Assembly: GCA_902775485.1 (NCBI GenBank)
Contig: CACYMJ010000011.1
Location: 1 to 47,456, forward strand
Source: an uncultured Lachnospiraceae bacterium
GTDB lineage: Bacteria > Bacillota > Clostridia > Lachnospirales > Lachnospiraceae
Length of the DNA stretch: 47,456 bases
Reading direction: 5' to 3'
In this document: positions 18,451-27,878 of the stretch, piece after piece
Layout: each line of letters starts with the position of its first letter
How positions within the stretch are numbered: the stretch's first letter is position 1
The notes under the pieces: generated by a model
What the model was told of the DNA's origin: nothing
Databases searched by the model: none
The model's input: only the letters and a program-made list of their open reading frames with translations
Translations under genes and position numbers: made by a program

Positions 18451-20508
18451 ATGAGAGCAAAAAAAGACAGTCTTTTGCTTGAATATCAGCAGGAGTGTTT
18501 TAAGCAGACAAAACCATACGGTTATGAACTGGCATATACAGACGAAACCGAAGAAGCGGAGGGCGTCCCGGGCAGAGGCGGCCATCCGAGCGGACATATC
18601 ATATTTTTTCCCGATGATGATCAAAACATATTGAATTTCGAGGGCATAAACGAGGATTATGTGATCTTCGTTTCAAAAGAGGGTGTTTATGAGCCTGACC
18701 TTGTAGGATCACTGCTTTCGGCAGGCGGCGGCGCGGACATTGTATACCCCGATGAGGATTTTGCAACGGATGCATCAGCGGATCTATCGGATATTAATGT
18801 CAGGGTCCGTACGCTTCGTACCCCCTGGAGAAAGCCCGAATACTCTCCGGATACGATAGTGACCTTCCCGTATATCGAAACATGCTTTGCGATAAAAACC
18901 GCGTTTGCAAGGTGCGTCCCGGCAATGAAAAGGACTCCCGAACTCGGGGATAATATCAGATGCCGCGATTTTCTGCTTCGCTCGCTGGAGAGGGCATCAT
19001 CTGTTTCGCATGTTGCAAAGATACTGTATCACAGGGATCTTGAGTCACTTTTGCCGGGCATGGCCGATGTTTTCGATGAAGATATATTTGATGCTCTTTA
19101 CCGCAGGTATACGAAGCCCGGATATATACTCTGCCGTGAGGCTGCGGAAAAAAGGCGCGGTATAAACGTCATCCCCGAGCCTGAAAAGGATGCACCGCTG
19201 GTATCCATAATCATCCCTTCAAAGGATCAGCCCCGCGTGCTTAAGGAGTGTATACGCAATATCAGGCTTAATGCCGGCGACGTAAAATACGAGATCATCG
19301 TTGTGGATAACGGAAGCAGCGATGAGAACCGAGACATTATCGAAAGATACGTTACCCAGCTTCCCGGCGGAAGGGGAACGTATATTTACGACAAGCGTGA
19401 ATTTAATTTTTCGGTTATGTGCAATACCGGAGCAGAAGCCGCGAGGGGCAGGTTCCTCCTGTTCATGAACGATGATGTTGACGCCATAACGGAAGGTTTT
19501 ATTGATAAACTTGTGATGTATGCCGCCAGACCTTATGTCGGGGCTGTCGGGGCTAAACTTCTGTACCCGGATGATGTCAGTATTCAGCATATCGGAGTAA
19601 TGGATACAAACCGTGGTCCGGTGCATAAACTGGCCGGATTAAGGGATGATATCGTGCATTACTACTGCAGGAACAGATTTGCCTGGAATACTCTTGCCGT
19701 AACGGGGGCCTGCCTTATGACGGAGAGGGAAAAATACTATCAAACAGGCGGATTTTATGATAAAATGGAGGTCGGTTATAACGACATCGATCTGTGCTTG
19801 CGGCTGATCGAAAGAGGGTATTACAATGTCGTCAACAATGAGTGCGTGATGACACATCATGAGTCCATCGCACGCGGCACGGATTCGAAAAGTGATGAGA
19901 AGAGTGCGCGTCTTGCCGCAGAGCGTGCCATGCTATACTCCATTCATCCGTGGATCGCAAATCATACGGACCCGTTTTACGGATACATGCTCGACAAGGA
20001 TACGAATCTTATCAGATGCGGTATCGTTCCGGAATACCAGATCACCGATCTGAGGAACAAGGTGAAGGAGATCGACCATCTTCCCGGGAGGCGTTCCGAT
20101 AAGATACAGATGTCAATAGATGCATGCTCTGTTGAGCGAAGTGTTGCCGATGATGCCGAAGACGCTTATGTCATTGAGGGATGGTGCATGTCGAATAAAT
20201 GGGACAACGCACTGACCGGGAGATATCTCATCCTCATTCCGCTCGATGAAGAGGATATGGAAAAAAAGGACAGCTGTATCCTTGCACGGATTTCGCCTAA
20301 GTACAGAACGGATGTCAGGGAAGTATTCCCGGATGCCGTAAATACGAATCTGGCGGGATTTGTATGCAGGATATCTGCCGACAAGATAGACCCGCACATT
20401 AGATACAGGATCGGTGTGGCGGTCCGGAAACTGACAGGGATCAAAAGCTGCAGGATAGCTTTGGGTGATATATATGAACCGCGAAGAGGAATTGTCAAAG
20501 ACGAGTGA
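18451..20508 (+). CDS. Large GT2 glycosyltransferase with degenerate first domain and C-terminal beta domain
   Basis: 685 residues, starting immediately after the previous stop. Residues about 248-500 form a complete GT2 domain: LVSIIIPSKDQP, IIVVDNGSSDENR, the metal motif FMNDDVD (about 338-344), GACLMTERE and the late NDIDLCLRL. The first 240 residues resemble the second half of another GT2 domain (VYPDEDF, PEYSPDTIV, AKILYHRDLES) but lack the N-terminal nucleotide-binding strand and a DxD motif, so this half looks inactive. Residues about 545-680 are a beta-rich unit (AYVIEGWCMSN, NLAGFVCRI, YRIGVAV) that may bind glycan. This is a rhamnosyl-type GT2 by general resemblance only. It overlaps the next gene by about 35 bases. 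Confidence 0.85.
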   Translation: MRAKKDSLLLEYQQECFKQTKPYGYELAYTDETEEAEGVPGRGGHPSGHIIFFPDDDQNILNFEGINEDYVIFVSKEGVYEPDLVGSLLSAGGGADIVYPDEDFATDASADLSDINVRVRTLRTPWRKPEYSPDTIVTFPYIETCFAIKTAFARCVPAMKRTPELGDNIRCRDFLLRSLERASSVSHVAKILYHRDLESLLPGMADVFDEDIFDALYRRYTKPGYILCREAAEKRRGINVIPEPEKDAPLVSIIIPSKDQPRVLKECIRNIRLNAGDVKYEIIVVDNGSSDENRDIIERYVTQLPGGRGTYIYDKREFNFSVMCNTGAEAARGRFLLFMNDDVDAITEGFIDKLVMYAARPYVGAVGAKLLYPDDVSIQHIGVMDTNRGPVHKLAGLRDDIVHYYCRNRFAWNTLAVTGACLMTEREKYYQTGGFYDKMEVGYNDIDLCLRLIERGYYNVVNNECVMTHHESIARGTDSKSDEKSARLAAERAMLYSIHPWIANHTDPFYGYMLDKDTNLIRCGIVPEYQITDLRNKVKEIDHLPGRRSDKIQMSIDACSVERSVADDAEDAYVIEGWCMSNKWDNALTGRYLILIPLDEEDMEKKDSCILARISPKYRTDVREVFPDAVNTNLAGFVCRISADKIDPHIRYRIGVAVRKLTGIKSCRIALGDIYEPRRGIVKDE

Positions 20509-22480
20509 ATACTATAAGGATCTGTACGAGAAGGAACGTGCGAAAAATGCGCAGTTGACGGAAAAGCTCGTTGACGCCGAGGCAAAAGCGGCGGACCTTG
20601 AATACAAGATGGACAAGCTTCGCAATTCCATGATATGGAAGATGGTCTATCCCATAAGGCTTTTATGGAGTCATACAAAGAATATCTTTATCCGTATCAA
20701 AAGATACGGAAGTCTTTCAAATCTCAAGAAGAAAATTGAGAGCAAGATAATAGAGCGCCGTGCGTACAAGAGTTACGGAACGCTTTCCATGCCTGATGCC
20801 GAAGAGATAAAGCGTCAGAGGGATACTGTATTTGAGCGAAAGATACTGTTCAGCATACTCGTACCGCTTTACAATACTCCCGAACAGTTCCTTAGGGAGA
20901 TGATAGATTCGGTCGTCGCCCAGACTTATACAGACTGGGAGCTGTGCCTTGCGGACGGATCCGACGATGAACACGCATATGTGAAAACGATAGTCAGTTC
21001 ATACAACGATCCGCGCATCCGATACGAGAAACTGACTGAAAATCTCGGAATATCGGGTAATACGAACAAGTGCTTCGATATGGCAAAGGGAGACTATATC
21101 GGACTGTTCGATCACGATGACATATTGCATCCTACCGCGCTTTATGAGTATATGAAGGTCATTTGCGCAGAAGATGCCGATTACATATACTGCGATGAGA
21201 CAACCTTTTCGGGCAAGTCCATCGATCATATGATCACGCTTCATTTCAAACCGGATTTTGCACCGGATAATCTTCGCGCAAACAACTATATATGTCATTT
21301 TTCGGTATTTGCCAAGGAACTTGTAAAAAAGTGCGGCACCTTCCGTACGGAGTTTGACGGAAGCCAGGATCACGACATGATCTTAAGACTTACAAGGGAG
21401 GCAAAGCATATCTCACATGTTCCGAAGATACTGTACTACTGGAGGAGCCACGCAGGCTCGGTCGCCTCGGACATCAATGCTAAGACCTATGCGATCGATG
21501 CAGCCAAAGGTGCCGTTGCGGCTCACCTTACGGCCTGCGGATTTAAGGATTTTAAGATCGAAAGCTCAAGGGCGTTTGAAACGATATTCAGGATCAGATA
21601 TGCACTGACCGCGCATCCGCTTATCTCGATAATCATACCGAACAAAGATCATACGGAAGATCTGCGCAGGTGCATTGAATCGATAACCGACCTGACGTCC
21701 TACGACAATTACGAGATAATAGTCGTTGAGAACAATTCCGAAACGGATGAGATAAGGGAGTATTACAGATCCCTAAAAATGCATCCGAAGGTCAGGGTTG
21801 AAGAGTACGAGGGTCAGTTCAATTACTCGAAGATCAATAATTTCGGAGCCGGTTTTGCAAAGGGTGAGTATCTTCTGCTGCTTAACAATGACACAGAGGT
21901 GATCACGAGAAACTGGATCGAAGAACTCCTTATGTATGCACAGCGTGATGATGTCGGCGCGGTGGGCTGCATGCTCTACTATCCGGACTATACGATACAG
22001 CACGCAGGCATTGTACTCGGTATGGGAGCGCACAGAACTGCGGGCCATTCGCATTACAAAATGGCCAAGGAAAATCTAGGATATATGGGAAGGCTCTGCT
22101 ATGCGCAGAATGTATCGGCAGTTACCGGAGCCTGCCTGATGGTCAGAAAAGCGTTGTTTGACGAAGTGGGAGGCCTGTCCGGGGATCTGGCGATCGCGCT
22201 TAATGATGTGGATCTGTGCCTGAAATTGAGACAGAAGGGATTACTAAACGTGTTCACGCCGTTTGCCCAGCTGTTTCATTACGAATCCGCTTCAAGAGGT
22301 GACGATGTGACGGCGGATGCATCGAAGGAAAATGCCGAACGTTACAACAGGGAATGTGAGATTTTCAAAAACAGGTGGAAAGAAGTGCTTGAGGCGGGAG
22401 ATCCGTATTTTAACCCGAACTTTTCACTGGATTATTCCAATTACGTGCTCGCGGGAAACAGGAAGAGCATGCTCGAATAG
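20474..22480 (+). CDS. Tandem GT2 glycosyltransferase with N-terminal coiled coil
   Basis: 668 residues from ATG 20474, chosen over GTG 20465 because GGGTGA lies at a normal distance upstream. Residues 5-55 form a charged coiled coil. GT2 domain 1 (about 126-370) has FSILVPLYNTP and FDHDD (about 211-215), and ends KILYYWRSHAGS. GT2 domain 2 (about 381-640) has LISIIIPNKDH, LLNNDTEV (about 468-475), GACLMVRK and NDVDLCLKL. Both domains keep their metal motifs, so the protein could add two different linkages. This layout is common in Firmicute rhamnan and O-antigen-like polymer synthesis, and such two-domain enzymes can act as processive or alternating polymerases. The gene overlaps its upstream neighbour. 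Confidence 0.88.
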   Translation: MNREEELSKTSEYYKDLYEKERAKNAQLTEKLVDAEAKAADLEYKMDKLRNSMIWKMVYPIRLLWSHTKNIFIRIKRYGSLSNLKKKIESKIIERRAYKSYGTLSMPDAEEIKRQRDTVFERKILFSILVPLYNTPEQFLREMIDSVVAQTYTDWELCLADGSDDEHAYVKTIVSSYNDPRIRYEKLTENLGISGNTNKCFDMAKGDYIGLFDHDDILHPTALYEYMKVICAEDADYIYCDETTFSGKSIDHMITLHFKPDFAPDNLRANNYICHFSVFAKELVKKCGTFRTEFDGSQDHDMILRLTREAKHISHVPKILYYWRSHAGSVASDINAKTYAIDAAKGAVAAHLTACGFKDFKIESSRAFETIFRIRYALTAHPLISIIIPNKDHTEDLRRCIESITDLTSYDNYEIIVVENNSETDEIREYYRSLKMHPKVRVEEYEGQFNYSKINNFGAGFAKGEYLLLLNNDTEVITRNWIEELLMYAQRDDVGAVGCMLYYPDYTIQHAGIVLGMGAHRTAGHSHYKMAKENLGYMGRLCYAQNVSAVTGACLMVRKALFDEVGGLSGDLAIALNDVDLCLKLRQKGLLNVFTPFAQLFHYESASRGDDVTADASKENAERYNRECEIFKNRWKEVLEAGDPYFNPNFSLDYSNYVLAGNRKSMLE

Positions 22481-22524
22481 ATGATACCGGTCCGGTTACC
22501 AAGAATAAGAATGGAGGATGTGTT

Positions 22525-24252
22525 ATGAGTTACATGGAGCAGTACAGATACTGGTGTGAGGATGAGTATTTTGATGATGCGACAAAGGCTGAACTTGCCG
22601 CCATCAAAGATAACGAGGCCGAGATCGAAGACAGGTTTTACAAGGACCTTGAATTCGGAACAGGCGGTCTTCGTGGTGTGATAGGCGCCGGCACGAACAG
22701 GATGAACATTTATACGGTCCGCAGGGCGTCGCAGGGACTGGCCAACTACATCAAAAAGCAGAATGCTTCGGATAAGGGCGTTGCTATCGCATATGACTCA
22801 AGAAGGATGTCACCGCAGTTCGCGGATGAAGCGGCTCTCTGCCTGTGCGCCAACGGCATCAAGGCGTATGTTTTTGAAACACTGAGGCCTACACCGGAGC
22901 TGTCGTTCGCACTCAGAACTCTCGGCTGTACCGCGGGTATAGTCGTGACCGCAAGCCATAACCCTCCCGAATATAACGGTTACAAAGTATACTGGGAGGA
23001 CGGTGCTCAGATTACATCCCCCAGAGATACCGAGATAATAAATGAAGTCGGTGCCGTAAAGGACTACAGCGGGGTTTTGACGATGAGCAAGGAAGAGGCC
23101 ATCGCAGATCATCTGTATAACGTCATCGGAAAAGAGATCGATGACAAATACATGGCAGAGCTGAAAAAGCAGATCATCCATCCGGAGATCATAAAGGCTG
23201 TGGCCGATTCAATAAAGATCGTTTACACACCTTTCCACGGAACGGGAAATCTCCCCGTAAGACGCATACTTTCGGAACTGGGATTCAAGAACGTATATGT
23301 TGTTCCCGAACAGGAACTGCCCGATCCCGATTTTACGACACTCGAATACCCCAACCCGGAGGATCCGAAGGCATTTACGCTGGCACTTAAGCTTGCAAAG
23401 GAAAAAGATGCCGATATCGTGCTCGCCACCGACCCGGATGCCGACAGACTGGGCATATATGCCAAGGACAAGGCAACGGGTGAGTATATACCGTTTACGG
23501 GAAACATGTCCGGTATGCTTATCGCCGAGTATATACTGCGCGAGAGACAGAAAGAGGGCACACTTCCAGCAAATGCCGCCCTTATCAAGACTATCGTAAC
23601 GACAAACCTTGCCGATGCGATAACAAAAGCATTTGATGTAAAGCTCATAGAGGTTCTTACGGGATTTAAGTACATCGGCGAGCAGATCAAGTATTTTGAA
23701 CAAAATCACAAATATGAATATGTATTCGGTCTTGAGGAAAGCTACGGATGTCTTGCCGGAACACATGCAAGGGATAAGGATGCCGTAGTTGCCGTAATGT
23801 GCCTGTGTGAAGTTGCCGCATGGTGCAAATACAACGATATGACCGTATGGGACAGGATGCAGGAGATCTATAAAAAGTACGGTTATTACATGGAAGGCAT
23901 ACATACGATCACGCTCAAGGGTATTGACGGAGCACAGCAGATAAAGGATATGATGGACAGACTGCGTGCAAATCCGCCCAAAGAGTTTGACGGCCTCAAG
24001 GTGCTTAAATTCAGGGATTATGAAAAGGATACGGTAACGGATATCGCAACCGGAGAGGTTACATCAACCGGACTTCCCAAATCGAATGTCCTGTATTTTG
24101 ATATAGAAAATGACAGCTGGTGCTGTGCAAGGCCTTCCGGAACGGAGCCCAAGATTAAGTTCTATATGGGTATAAAGGGCAGCGATATGGATGACGCGAC
24201 AAAGAGGCTTGAAAGCTTTAAAGATGCAGTTGTCAGAGCGCTTGAAGGATAA
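22525..24252 (+). CDS. pgm: Phosphoglucomutase / phosphomannomutase
   Basis: A 575-residue alpha-D-phosphohexomutase that interconverts hexose-6-phosphate and hexose-1-phosphate. The catalytic phosphoserine is S144 in TASHNPPEYNGYK, the metal loop is TDPDADR (302-308), and the C-terminal phosphate-binding loop is ARPSGTEPK. The length and the early ATKAELA / LEFGTGGLRG motif (EFGTGGLRG, family-specific) match the Firmicute PgcA-type phosphoglucomutase. It has a strong GGAGG ribosome site and a 44-base gap before it. It would supply glucose-1-phosphate to RmlA and to UDP-glucose synthesis for the cluster. Confidence 0.94.
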   Translation: MSYMEQYRYWCEDEYFDDATKAELAAIKDNEAEIEDRFYKDLEFGTGGLRGVIGAGTNRMNIYTVRRASQGLANYIKKQNASDKGVAIAYDSRRMSPQFADEAALCLCANGIKAYVFETLRPTPELSFALRTLGCTAGIVVTASHNPPEYNGYKVYWEDGAQITSPRDTEIINEVGAVKDYSGVLTMSKEEAIADHLYNVIGKEIDDKYMAELKKQIIHPEIIKAVADSIKIVYTPFHGTGNLPVRRILSELGFKNVYVVPEQELPDPDFTTLEYPNPEDPKAFTLALKLAKEKDADIVLATDPDADRLGIYAKDKATGEYIPFTGNMSGMLIAEYILRERQKEGTLPANAALIKTIVTTNLADAITKAFDVKLIEVLTGFKYIGEQIKYFEQNHKYEYVFGLEESYGCLAGTHARDKDAVVAVMCLCEVAAWCKYNDMTVWDRMQEIYKKYGYYMEGIHTITLKGIDGAQQIKDMMDRLRANPPKEFDGLKVLKFRDYEKDTVTDIATGEVTSTGLPKSNVLYFDIENDSWCCARPSGTEPKIKFYMGIKGSDMDDATKRLESFKDAVVRALEG

Positions 24253-25432
24253 CAGGATAATAAGGATCGCCATTCTTTGCGTACTGGCTGCGCTGGCGGC
24301 TGTTTCAGTGTATCAGGGTGCAAGGAATGCGCTTTTGTACTCGCAGGATCTTCAGTGGGACGCGGCCAAAGCGCTGGCTATGAGGCTTGATCCGTATGAA
24401 CTCTCGCTGAATCCGGATGCGGCCTGTGATCACCCGGCACTGGCTGATTTTTACCGGATGTTTACGGATAAGGGGCTTGAGCAGAAGATGGAGGCCAATC
24501 AGTTTCCGTCACTCCTTATGCTACTGTTTCCGGTCACACTTTTTCCGCCGTCTGCCGCAAGATGCGTATGGCTGATACTTAATCTGGCATTTACTGCCGG
24601 TATAGTATATCTTGCACGAAGGACGATATTTGAGAGGGTAAGCGGTATCGTATATGCCGTGATGATCCTGGTAATGCTGGCGGGAACACCGTACAGAAAC
24701 CAGCTCGGAGTGGGTCAGCATACACTGTTTGCCTTCTTTTTCTTCATGCTGGCGGTATACATTGAAAAAACCGGGCCGAATGGTGCTAAAAAAACGGTAC
24801 ATACGGCCCTTTGCCTGTTTGTGTCGTTTTTCAAGTATACACTCACAGCTCCGCTTGCACTGTATTTTCTCTGCAGGAGGAGATATAAGGAACTTGCAGC
24901 ATCGGTGGCAATGCATGCTGTGCTGACTGTGGCGGCGGCCTTTTGGCTTAAAAGAGATGTCATATACATGATAACGGCCCCGCTTAGGGTTGCATCGGCA
25001 CTTGTTGCCGAGGGCGGGCTCGATCTGGGAGTGCTGCTTGGCACAAAAGCGTATGCGGTTGCTGCATTTGTCCTGGTAGCGGGCCTTACCGTGATGAGCA
25101 TTTACATGAAGGAGGGGAGGGAAAACATCCTCCTGGCCCTGCTCATATTCTGGTCGCTCGTCCTTACCTATCACAGGACATATGATTTCTTTGTTCTGAC
25201 GTTTGCCGCTGCCCCTTTTTTTGATGCAGCACAGGCGGATAAGATATTTACGAAAAAAGAAAAGACGTTTTTTGCACTATGGTACATTCTGGTCATTTTG
25301 GCGGTTTATTTTCTCCTGCGGGTATTTAATGAGAATGATGCGTCAAGGATCGGGGTCGGTATCATATATTACGCGTTTATGCTCGCCTATACGGCTGTGT
25401 GCATAAAAACGTCGCTTATCGGGAGTAAATGA
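24224..25432 (+). CDS. GT87 / GT-C type membrane glycosyltransferase
   Basis: A multi-spanning membrane protein of about 402 residues. The N-terminal pattern after the first helix (YSQDLQWDAAKALAMRLDPYE) matches the GT87 (DUF2029, PimE-like) family, in which the loop Asp is catalytic. GT-C enzymes use a polyprenyl-phosphate-linked sugar and work on the outer membrane face. I chose ATG 24224 as the start; the in-frame codon at 24191 would overlap the mutase gene by 62 bases instead of 29. It ends in an ATGA overlap with the GtrA gene, which supports a functional pair. Confidence 0.8.
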   Translation: MQLSERLKDNRIIRIAILCVLAALAAVSVYQGARNALLYSQDLQWDAAKALAMRLDPYELSLNPDAACDHPALADFYRMFTDKGLEQKMEANQFPSLLMLLFPVTLFPPSAARCVWLILNLAFTAGIVYLARRTIFERVSGIVYAVMILVMLAGTPYRNQLGVGQHTLFAFFFFMLAVYIEKTGPNGAKKTVHTALCLFVSFFKYTLTAPLALYFLCRRRYKELAASVAMHAVLTVAAAFWLKRDVIYMITAPLRVASALVAEGGLDLGVLLGTKAYAVAAFVLVAGLTVMSIYMKEGRENILLALLIFWSLVLTYHRTYDFFVLTFAAAPFFDAAQADKIFTKKEKTFFALWYILVILAVYFLLRVFNENDASRIGVGIIYYAFMLAYTAVCIKTSLIGSK

Positions 25433-25908
25433 TGGATAATACGGAAGTTACAAAAGAGGAAAAGCGCAAAAAGCTCTTTGCGCAGATACTAAAGTTCGGG
25501 TTTGTCGGCGGAACGTCGTTCGTGATAGATTTTGTCATTACGCTTATCGTATCGAAGCTTTGCCGCACATTCGGAATGGGGGTCGCAACGGCCGCAACCG
25601 TCGGAAGCGTGTTCGGTTTCTGTATTTCGCTTGTGTACAACTACATCATGAGCATGAAGTTTGTGTTCGAGCGCAGGGATGATATGAACCGTACAAAGGA
25701 ATTTGCGATATTTGTGCTGCTTTCGCTTATAGGAATGGGGATAAATTCAGCCATCATGTTTTTCGGAGTCCGCGGATTCGAGACGTTCCTTCCGGACATC
25801 GTAGCACAGTATCCCGATCCCGTTACCGCCTTTGTCAAGATGTTCGCAACGGGCGTAGTTATGGTATATAATTTCATCTCAAGAAAGATGACGTTGGAAA
25901 AGAAGTGA
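25429..25908 (+). CDS. GtrA-family membrane protein
   Basis: 159 residues with four hydrophobic helices. The start of the family domain is clear (FGFVGGTSFVIDFVITLIV, then YNYIMSMKFVFERR), as is the second pair of helices. GtrA/GtcA-type proteins are thought to flip undecaprenyl-phosphate-linked monosaccharides across the membrane for lipid-linked glycosylation of O-antigens or teichoic acids. It lies between a GT-C transferase and a polyprenyl-P-sugar-synthase-like GT2, which is the expected company. Confidence 0.9.
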   Translation: MMDNTEVTKEEKRKKLFAQILKFGFVGGTSFVIDFVITLIVSKLCRTFGMGVATAATVGSVFGFCISLVYNYIMSMKFVFERRDDMNRTKEFAIFVLLSLIGMGINSAIMFFGVRGFETFLPDIVAQYPDPVTAFVKMFATGVVMVYNFISRKMTLEKK

Positions 25909-25913
25909 TGATC

Positions 25914-27059
25914 ATGAAAAAAACAAAGATATACATGACTGCGATCGCCACGGTGCTGGTGGCGCTCCTGATATGCGGATGCGGATCGGGAGGCGCTCAG
26001 ACTGATACCGGCGAGGCCGGAAAAGAGAATGCACAGACAACGCAGGTACCCGATAAGAGCCCTTCGGAGCCCGTATCCGGTGATGATGGATCAACGGAAG
26101 GATACGGAGATACGTTTTCGGGACAGACCCAGGCTCCGGCCGAAGAGGAACAGATCGAGGAGACTGTAGAAGAAGAGCCTTCTGACGATAAAGATGTGGA
26201 CCTTATACTGTTCATGGGGCAGTCCAATATGTCGGGAGCCGCAGGGGATGCATCCCTTGCACCGAAGGTTTCCGAGGAAGCGGGCATGGAGTTTCGCGCT
26301 GTTTCAGACCCGACAACGCTCTACCCCATAACCGAGCCGTTCGGAATAAACGAGAACAATCCGTCAGGACTGCATGAATACCCCGGAGCCAAGAAAGGTT
26401 CCCTTGTGTCGGCATTTGTAAATGAATATCACAAACTGACAGGCAGACGCGTGATCGCGGTATCGATTTCCATGGGAGCTACCGACATGAAAGTCTGGGA
26501 TTCTCCCGGGGTAATTGCGGACGTTAAGGACAGATACGAGAAGGCGGTAAAATTCCTTCAGGATAACGGATACAGCGTCAAACATAAATATGCGCTCTGG
26601 CTGCATGGAGAATCAGACGGTATGGAGCATACGGATCCTGCGGTATACAGGACGAACCTGGACAATATCATACGTCCGCTCTTTATCGGCGGGCTGGAGA
26701 AGATGTTCATAATCACTCCGGGAAGGACAATAGACTACAGAGACATATTTCTGGATATAATAAACGTTCAGAAACAGATTTGTGCCGAAAGCGGCTATTA
26801 TGCGATAGCCACGACGATCCTGACAGGTGTCAGCACCGAATATATGCGCGATATGTTCCATTACAACCAGCATGTGCTTAACATGACAGGGCAGCGTGCG
26901 GCACAGTCGGTTGCTTATTATACCAATAACGGCGTTGAGATGATCGTATATGATTACAGAACGGGCGATTATATCGTGCCTGAAGGTGCGGATCCCGAAT
27001 CGGATGAGAAGGAAGAGCCGGTAGATCTGGCCGGGATCAATATAGACGAAGTGTATTAA
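25914..27059 (+). CDS. Lipoprotein SGNH/SASA-type carbohydrate esterase
   Basis: 381 residues from ATG 25914 (ATG 25908 and GTG 25905 are also in frame; 25914 gives the usual MKK signal start). A lipoprotein signal is present, with the likely lipidated cysteine C23 (LLICGC, 18-23). A Ser/Glu-rich low-complexity linker follows (about 30-90). The sialate-O-acetylesterase-like (SASA/CE6) domain starts with FMGQSNMSG (nucleophile S104), has WLHGESDG (H231-D235), and a late FHYNQHVLN with a likely catalytic His. The family removes O-acetyl groups from carbohydrates. As a cell-surface lipoprotein inside the cluster it could trim O-acetyl groups on the exported glycan, or on an environmental one. 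Confidence 0.82.
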   Translation: MKKTKIYMTAIATVLVALLICGCGSGGAQTDTGEAGKENAQTTQVPDKSPSEPVSGDDGSTEGYGDTFSGQTQAPAEEEQIEETVEEEPSDDKDVDLILFMGQSNMSGAAGDASLAPKVSEEAGMEFRAVSDPTTLYPITEPFGINENNPSGLHEYPGAKKGSLVSAFVNEYHKLTGRRVIAVSISMGATDMKVWDSPGVIADVKDRYEKAVKFLQDNGYSVKHKYALWLHGESDGMEHTDPAVYRTNLDNIIRPLFIGGLEKMFIITPGRTIDYRDIFLDIINVQKQICAESGYYAIATTILTGVSTEYMRDMFHYNQHVLNMTGQRAAQSVAYYTNNGVEMIVYDYRTGDYIVPEGADPESDEKEEPVDLAGINIDEVY

Positions 27060-27095
27060 CAGCAGGAACGGCCCTTGTGCCGGGGAGGTCAAGAC

Positions 27096-27878
27096 ATGAC
27101 AGGTGACAGGATTTTGCTCTTTATTCCCGCATATAACTGCGAGAAGCAGATAGTACGTGTGCTGGAACAGTTGAATCCGGGTATCATGGCCATGATCAGC
27201 AAGGTCATAGTCGTTAACAACCGCAGTACCGATAATACCGAGCAGGCGGTCACGGATTTTATGCATGCCCATGCCAATCTTCCGATAACACTCCTTCGTA
27301 ACAGGGAGAACTACGGACTCGGAGGATCTCACAAAGTGGCATTTGATTATGCTATAGAGCACGGATATGATTATGTGATAACGCTTCACGGTGATGATCA
27401 GGGACAGATTTCCGATTTTCTTCCGGTTATCGGAAAGGGATACTACCGGAAGCATGACTGTATACTCGGGGCAAGGTTCATGCCCGGATCCAAGCTCGAG
27501 GGGTATTCAAAGTTTAGGACATTCGGGAATATCGTATACAATTTCCTGTTTGCATTTGTTGTCAGAAAAAGGATATATGATCTGGGTTCCGGACTGAACA
27601 TGTACAGCGTTGACATGCTGCGTTCGAGGTTTTACGAAAAATTTCCCGATAATCTTATGTTCAACTATGTGATGATAATGGCCTCGGAGTATTACGGACA
27701 TGATATAAAGTTCTATCCGATAAGCTGGAGAGAGGATGACCAGGTATCAAACGTAAAGATGGCCGCACAGGCTAAAAAGGTACTTGCCATGCTTAAGGAA
27801 TACTATGACGATCCCGGCGTTATCACGTCGGATTACAGGGACAAGCCGATAGAACGGTATGAGGCGGACGTGGTATGA
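27096..27878 (+). CDS. Polyprenyl-phosphate sugar synthase-like GT2 (DPM1 type)
   Basis: 260 residues from ATG 27096, preceded by GGGGAGG (27082-27088). The upstream in-frame codon at 27075 is not needed. The GT2 fold shows ILLFIPAYNCE, VIVVNNRSTDNTEQ, GLGGSHKVAFDYA and the metal motif TLHGDDQGQ, followed by LGARFMPGS. That spacing is typical of dolichyl/undecaprenyl-phosphate mannose or glucose synthases (DPM1-like). There is no C-terminal membrane pair. It would load a sugar onto undecaprenyl phosphate for the GT-C enzyme at 24224. It ends in an ATGA overlap with the next gene. Confidence 0.85.
   Translation: MTGDRILLFIPAYNCEKQIVRVLEQLNPGIMAMISKVIVVNNRSTDNTEQAVTDFMHAHANLPITLLRNRENYGLGGSHKVAFDYAIEHGYDYVITLHGDDQGQISDFLPVIGKGYYRKHDCILGARFMPGSKLEGYSKFRTFGNIVYNFLFAFVVRKRIYDLGSGLNMYSVDMLRSRFYEKFPDNLMFNYVMIMASEYYGHDIKFYPISWREDDQVSNVKMAAQAKKVLAMLKEYYDDPGVITSDYRDKPIERYEADVV

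Noticed and set aside
26613-27455. A 280-codon - strand frame across the esterase and DPM1-like genes
   Set aside because: Crosses two well-supported + strand genes and shows no domain.
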